This document shows, piece after piece, positions 60,401 to 64,000 of a DNA stretch of 64,000 nucleotides. Each line of letters opens with the position of its first letter. Position 1 is the first letter of the stretch. A model generated the notes under the pieces. It had not been told where the DNA came from and ran no database searches. It saw only the letters and a list, made by a program, of their open reading frames with translations. The translations under genes and the position numbers were made by a program. Origin of the DNA: Canna indica (taxonomy: Eukaryota; Streptophyta; Magnoliopsida; Zingiberales; Cannaceae). The DNA lies in assembly GCA_034359265.1 (NCBI GenBank), contig CP136890.1:92281501-92345500 (forward strand), in the 5' to 3' direction.

Positions 60401-63400
60401 CATGCAAGGATAAGATCTAATTAATTCAATCATGATTGTATATATGATATTACTCAAGTTCAGTAAAGTAAAGAAAAATGAAAAGCATCATAAAAATTCA
60501 AATGCTTATGAATGATTTTCTTTTACTGCATACATATACAGAGTTGTCGCAAATCTCTTGCATTTCATAAAGATATTTTAGTGTGTTCAAAATATTATGA
60601 AATGAAATTGAGCATAGAAATACAAGAATCATGAAGTATATTTCAAAATAGGTCATAGAAGAAAAGATTAGTCATGTGTGATAAAGCATATAGGAATATA
60701 AATATACAGTGGAAAATATCAAACCATTACCTTCATATCTTTCATCTTTTTGGCTACATAATATTCATCCATCTTCCTTCTTTTGCCATTTTCCTTGTTC
60801 TGCAAGAGCGGTCAAAGGTATAAGATGAATTCAGAAACTCACTTCAGGGACATGAGCGCTTAAAACTTACTCATGGGCTATACTTCAAGTAACATAAAAG
60901 CTAAAATTGGTAGGAAAGTGGTTGAACTCTGATAACTTCTTCATAGTAATAGAGGATGTTGTGAGTTGGACTTCTGGCCTTTTCATTCACTTGTTGCTTC
61001 TTCACCTATATATGAGCCTTTATATGTTTGACTTCCACTTTTATATAGCACGTGCACTTAAATTTGATTGGATGACCAACTTTCCCAAAAGCTTAAGTTG
61101 TTAGGAAAGAAACCAATCATTTATATTCTTAACACTCCCCCTCACTTGTGGGCGGGTAAACTTGAGGAGACTGACCCAAGTCCGACAAGTGGATCGACTT
61201 AATTGAGGTGGGAGATAACCTTTTTTAAATACTCACGCTACGAGGATTTGAACTCAATACCTCCTGCTTTGATACCATGTCAAATTTGATTGGATGACCA
61301 ATTTTCCGAAAAACTTAAGCCGTTAGGAAAGAGACCAATCTATGCATTTACATTCTTAACATGTTCCAACCACATAGATTATTCATCAGTCTTATGATTT
61401 AATGCGAAGTCAGGTCTTTCCAACTTAGGCTTTTGCAAGGATCACCCAACTACACACTTTGTACAGGCCACTTAAGATTTGCACATACTCATCATTTTGT
61501 TAAGGACAAACAGAAGTCAGTCCAGGCTAGCAAAAATGATCAGCATTTAACCGTTCCTGATAACTGACAAGATTTTGGTTGCAGGAAAGTTATCATTGAG
61601 CACATTTCAGTCCAGACTGTTGAACAAAGTAATGATCAACCAAGTTACTTAAAGGCATATATCAATCTTTTCTTCCTACGAAAATTTTCAATACAAAACT
61701 GCCTTTGGAACAAATTCCCTCGTGACTTTCTAACTCTAAGAACCCAGCAGTACTAATTTGTATGCAACTAGAAGAATATTTATCCACAAATAAGAGTCTA
61801 GTGACTAAAGTTCCAACCACTTCAGGGCAAGAGTTAGATACATTTTATCTTCATAAAAGACAACCTTTCTCCTCCATGTATGCTGGTGTCAACTTAACTT
61901 AGCCATGCAAACATGCAACTAATAATATGGATGAGCACCATTCTACTACTCTTGATGCAAGACATTCAGATAAATTGAGAATTTTGTATAGCCATATGTT
62001 GAGAAAGAAAACAATTTGCTAAATCAAATATTATATTGTCTATAATATCTTTAATTGGATGTCATATAGCCTACACAGATGTGCAAGAGAACCACAAAAA
62101 CCTACAGTTGACAGAGAAAATTACTTTAATATACTAACTATAAACTCAGAAATATTGATATTAGACAAAATGGTAATAGTTATGAAATTCCATGTTGAAC
62201 TAATTAGAATAGTTATAAAATGCATGAAGTTGCTCAAGATATGCACATATCTAGGCAATGCTTAATCTGAATAGTGATCCTTCAAAGCTTCAACATAAAG
62301 AGGAAGGTCATGTCTACAAAACTAAGTTTGTTGGAATTTCTATCCTACACAAGATCGAATGGAAGTCGACAGGATCCAACCTTAAGAAGGAAGGGAGAAC
62401 ACCCTTGGTCTCTGAGAATTGAAGTAGGAGGCGATGGCTCTTGACAGCAATCTCCTCAGGCAGCGGCGACTTTGCTTGCAATTAGGAGTTTAGGACTTTA
62501 TGGAAAGATGTACCAAAGAGAGCAGATGTATAAATTCAATTGTGACTTGATTTGGTCAAGGTTACTCAAGTAAAAAAAAACATATTGTGACTTGTATTGG
62601 ACTATGCCAGTGCACTGCTCCTACAGGACGGATCATGATCCAAGTCCAATCGGGCCCCATGTTTAGCCTGCTTCTGATCCAGGTCATAGTTGGGATAATA
62701 GGACTCCGGATCCTACAATATTGTGATTTCAACAAAATTGCTAAAAACAATAGTTCGCATATTCTTTTGTGATACTTTAAGAATAGAATGATCACAAATA
62801 AACAAGTGCATGTCATAATAAAAATAATAACAAAAAATTCAACAAACATAAGGAGGAAAGTTACAGTACAAGACAGTTTACCCTGTAGATATTGTTCTCT
62901 TATTAACTAAAGGCTAATGAAGCTTCTAGACAATGACAAATAATAATACACCAGGCAAAAGCTATAGTTGAAGTCTGCAAAGAAAGGAATCATAGAGAAA
63001 CAAACACTTACAATCATCCACTGGCACCTCAATGCTACATCCCTAATAGTCTTCCGAGGCAAGCTGGCTGCTATTTTGGTGTACTTCTGTATACTTGTTT
63101 CATGAGAAAATCTGTAGTCCACAAACAAAAAATTGAAATTGGAACCAAAGTAAGAACAACCAAAGTTGTAGATGAAAGGTCACAAATCTGAAGGAGTGCT
63201 AATGGAAAAAACTGAAACAAATAAACAAGCTTACGTCGATTTGTAAACACCAAAATAATCACACATAACAGGAGAAATGAGTTTGAACTTTGAAGTATAG
63301 ATTGATAACACAAGAAAGACAACAGAAGGCCAAATTCTGCCTAGAAACATTTAAGTACAAAAACAAAGAGTTGTGCAATGCATAAAATGTTCATCAGTTT

Positions 63401-63929
63401 TGAGGATATATGTATAAAAACATTGAAGGTGTTTCCTTTCTTCAAAAGAAGAGGACACTTTAAGCTTTTCATTCTAGTCTCGAATCATCCAAAAACTTTT
63501 TTCTTGTGTGAACTAGAATATTGCATCGCCATTCTCCATAATAATAACAGAAAAGAAACTAGCTAGGTTGCAGGAAACTATGGAATAGGAGCCATTATAA
63601 GCAGATATCATTACATACTCAATTAGGCCTCTGTTCAATGTTTCCACTTCTTCTGGTAACCAATATGCTGGTGACCCTGACACATGTGGAAACCTAGGCA
63701 GTGGTTCCTGAAGAATAGATCCTGATGGAGTAGCGCAATTGATTATGCCAGAGCCAGAAGACATAAATATGCTGGCTATGCTGCTGCCGGCATCCAAACT
63801 GGGTATGTCGCCAGGAATCATCCCTGCGGAGTTATCTACAGCAGCTGACTGGAAAGAGACCATTCGAGGATGATAAAATGAAGAATTCATGCTCTGCTGG
63901 TAAGAACTATTGTTAGAATCAGCTGCCAT
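57433..63929 (-). CDS. DUF3755 / SANT-like nuclear protein
   Basis: Seven minus-strand exons are proposed: 63615-63929, 63012-63086 (or to 63111), 60731-60799, 60234-60330, 58481-58551, 57639-57700 and 57433-57544, about 266 residues. The family (At3g07565 from memory) has a SANT/Myb-like helix region and unknown function, possibly chromatin or transcription. Landmarks: N-terminal MAADSNNSSYQQ and MVSFQSAAVDNSAGMI; SANT part WLPEEVETLNRGLIEY then KYTKIAASLPRKTIRDVALR and CQWM; basic GKRRKMDEYYVAKKMKD; C-terminal DENERFLREISRN, ENKRLFHYLRNNIIRIQNRI and IPPLPVSISHELL. All junctions agree in phase except exon 1 to exon 2. There the best homology (SHETSIQKY) needs an acceptor at 63112-63114 that would be out of phase. 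The in-phase CAG at 63087-63089 loses about eight residues. A micro-exon may be missing. Introns hold LINE and TRIM sequences. Confidence 0.82.
58975..59215 (+). mobile_element. LINE zf-RVT fragment in DUF3755 intron
   Basis: A short frame reads CPICKTMDSVSHLFFEH (about 59107-59157), the zf-RVT motif C-x2-C ... S-x-x-HLFF-x-(C/H) of plant LINE reverse transcriptases. Stops lie on both sides. It is antisense to the host gene. A similar LINE 3' motif (GAAATGCAGGACTCTAC) occurs near 58655. Confidence 0.55.
61057..61361 (-). mobile_element. TRIM element (miniature LTR retrotransposon), copy 2
   Basis: About 305 bp in total. On the plus strand, LTRs lie at 61278-61361 (TGTCAAATTTG to TTCTTAACA, 84 bp) and about 61057-61134. 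Read on the minus strand, the 5' LTR runs TGTTAAGAATG to TTTGACA. It is followed at once by TGGTATCAAAGC (61266-61277), one mismatch from the initiator tRNA-Met primer site TGGTATCAGAGC. The polypurine tract GTGAGGGGGAG (61135-61145) abuts the 3' LTR. There is no coding capacity, so it depends on other elements. The same structure occurs at 54486-54790. It lies in a DUF3755 intron (60800-63011). Confidence 0.8.
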
Positions 63930-64000
63930 CTTATGCACTATGAAGGCGCTTTATCACGCACTGCCAATATTTACTCTACATCAGCAACTAAAACAAGCTC

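Noticed and set aside
1..64000. CRISPR arrays, bacterial operons or rRNA genes
   Set aside because: No regularly spaced repeats or rRNA signatures were seen. Spliced genes and plant transposons show nuclear plant DNA.

Overview
This is nuclear DNA of a flowering plant. Spliced genes with GT-AG introns encode plant-type proteins, organelle DNA has inserted into the chromosome, and there are many plant-type transposons. One gene (36.0-39.8 kb) has very GC-rich exons while its neighbours are AT-rich. That contrast, with dense small transposons, suggests a non-grass monocot; this is inference, and I cannot name the species.

Genes in order: the 3' end of a CTNNBL1-like (beta-catenin-like protein 1) gene (+, 744-3448); RNA polymerase II subunit RPB4 (+, 9792-16802); a three-finger CCCH protein like Arabidopsis C3H17 (-, 17619-22108); an RraA-like protein annotated in plants as HMG aldolase (-, 25133-25639); an LRR-III receptor-like pseudokinase close to At1g60630 (+, 36066-39772); a TIPIN/Swi3 protein with a CCHC knuckle (-, 41047-46669); PEX22 (+, 47104-50707), divergent from TIPIN across 434 bp; a Lunapark homologue (+, 52082-56004); and a DUF3755/SANT-like protein (-, 57433-63929). 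They do not form one pathway. They cover splicing, transcription, RNA binding, metabolism, signalling, replication-fork protection, peroxisome biogenesis, ER shaping and probable nuclear regulation.

The space between and inside the genes is mostly mobile DNA. There are three Tourist-like MITEs with TTA target duplications, a Mutator-like MITE with a perfect 9-bp duplication plus a diverged relative, and hAT-like repeats in RPB4 intron 1. A decayed Helitron ends about 160 bp upstream of the RPB4 start codon. Two large foldback elements, SINE and LINE fragments, and two very small LTR elements (TRIMs) with recognisable primer-binding and polypurine sites complete the set.

Organelle DNA appears twice. 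An old, heavily decayed plastid ycf2 fragment lies at about 23.8-24.5 kb. A younger mosaic lies inside TIPIN intron 4 (about 41.9-44.0 kb) and joins mitochondrial-type sequence carrying part of mttB to plastid ycf2-end and ycf15 sequence. This looks like mitochondrial DNA that had already captured plastid DNA before moving to the nucleus.

I found no wholly new biological system. The best leads are the organelle mosaic, the TRIM family, the Helitron in the RPB4 promoter and an unresolved splice junction in the DUF3755 gene. Exon boundaries were read by eye from splice consensus, reading frame and remembered family sequences. Family identities and Arabidopsis locus names come from memory, not from a search.
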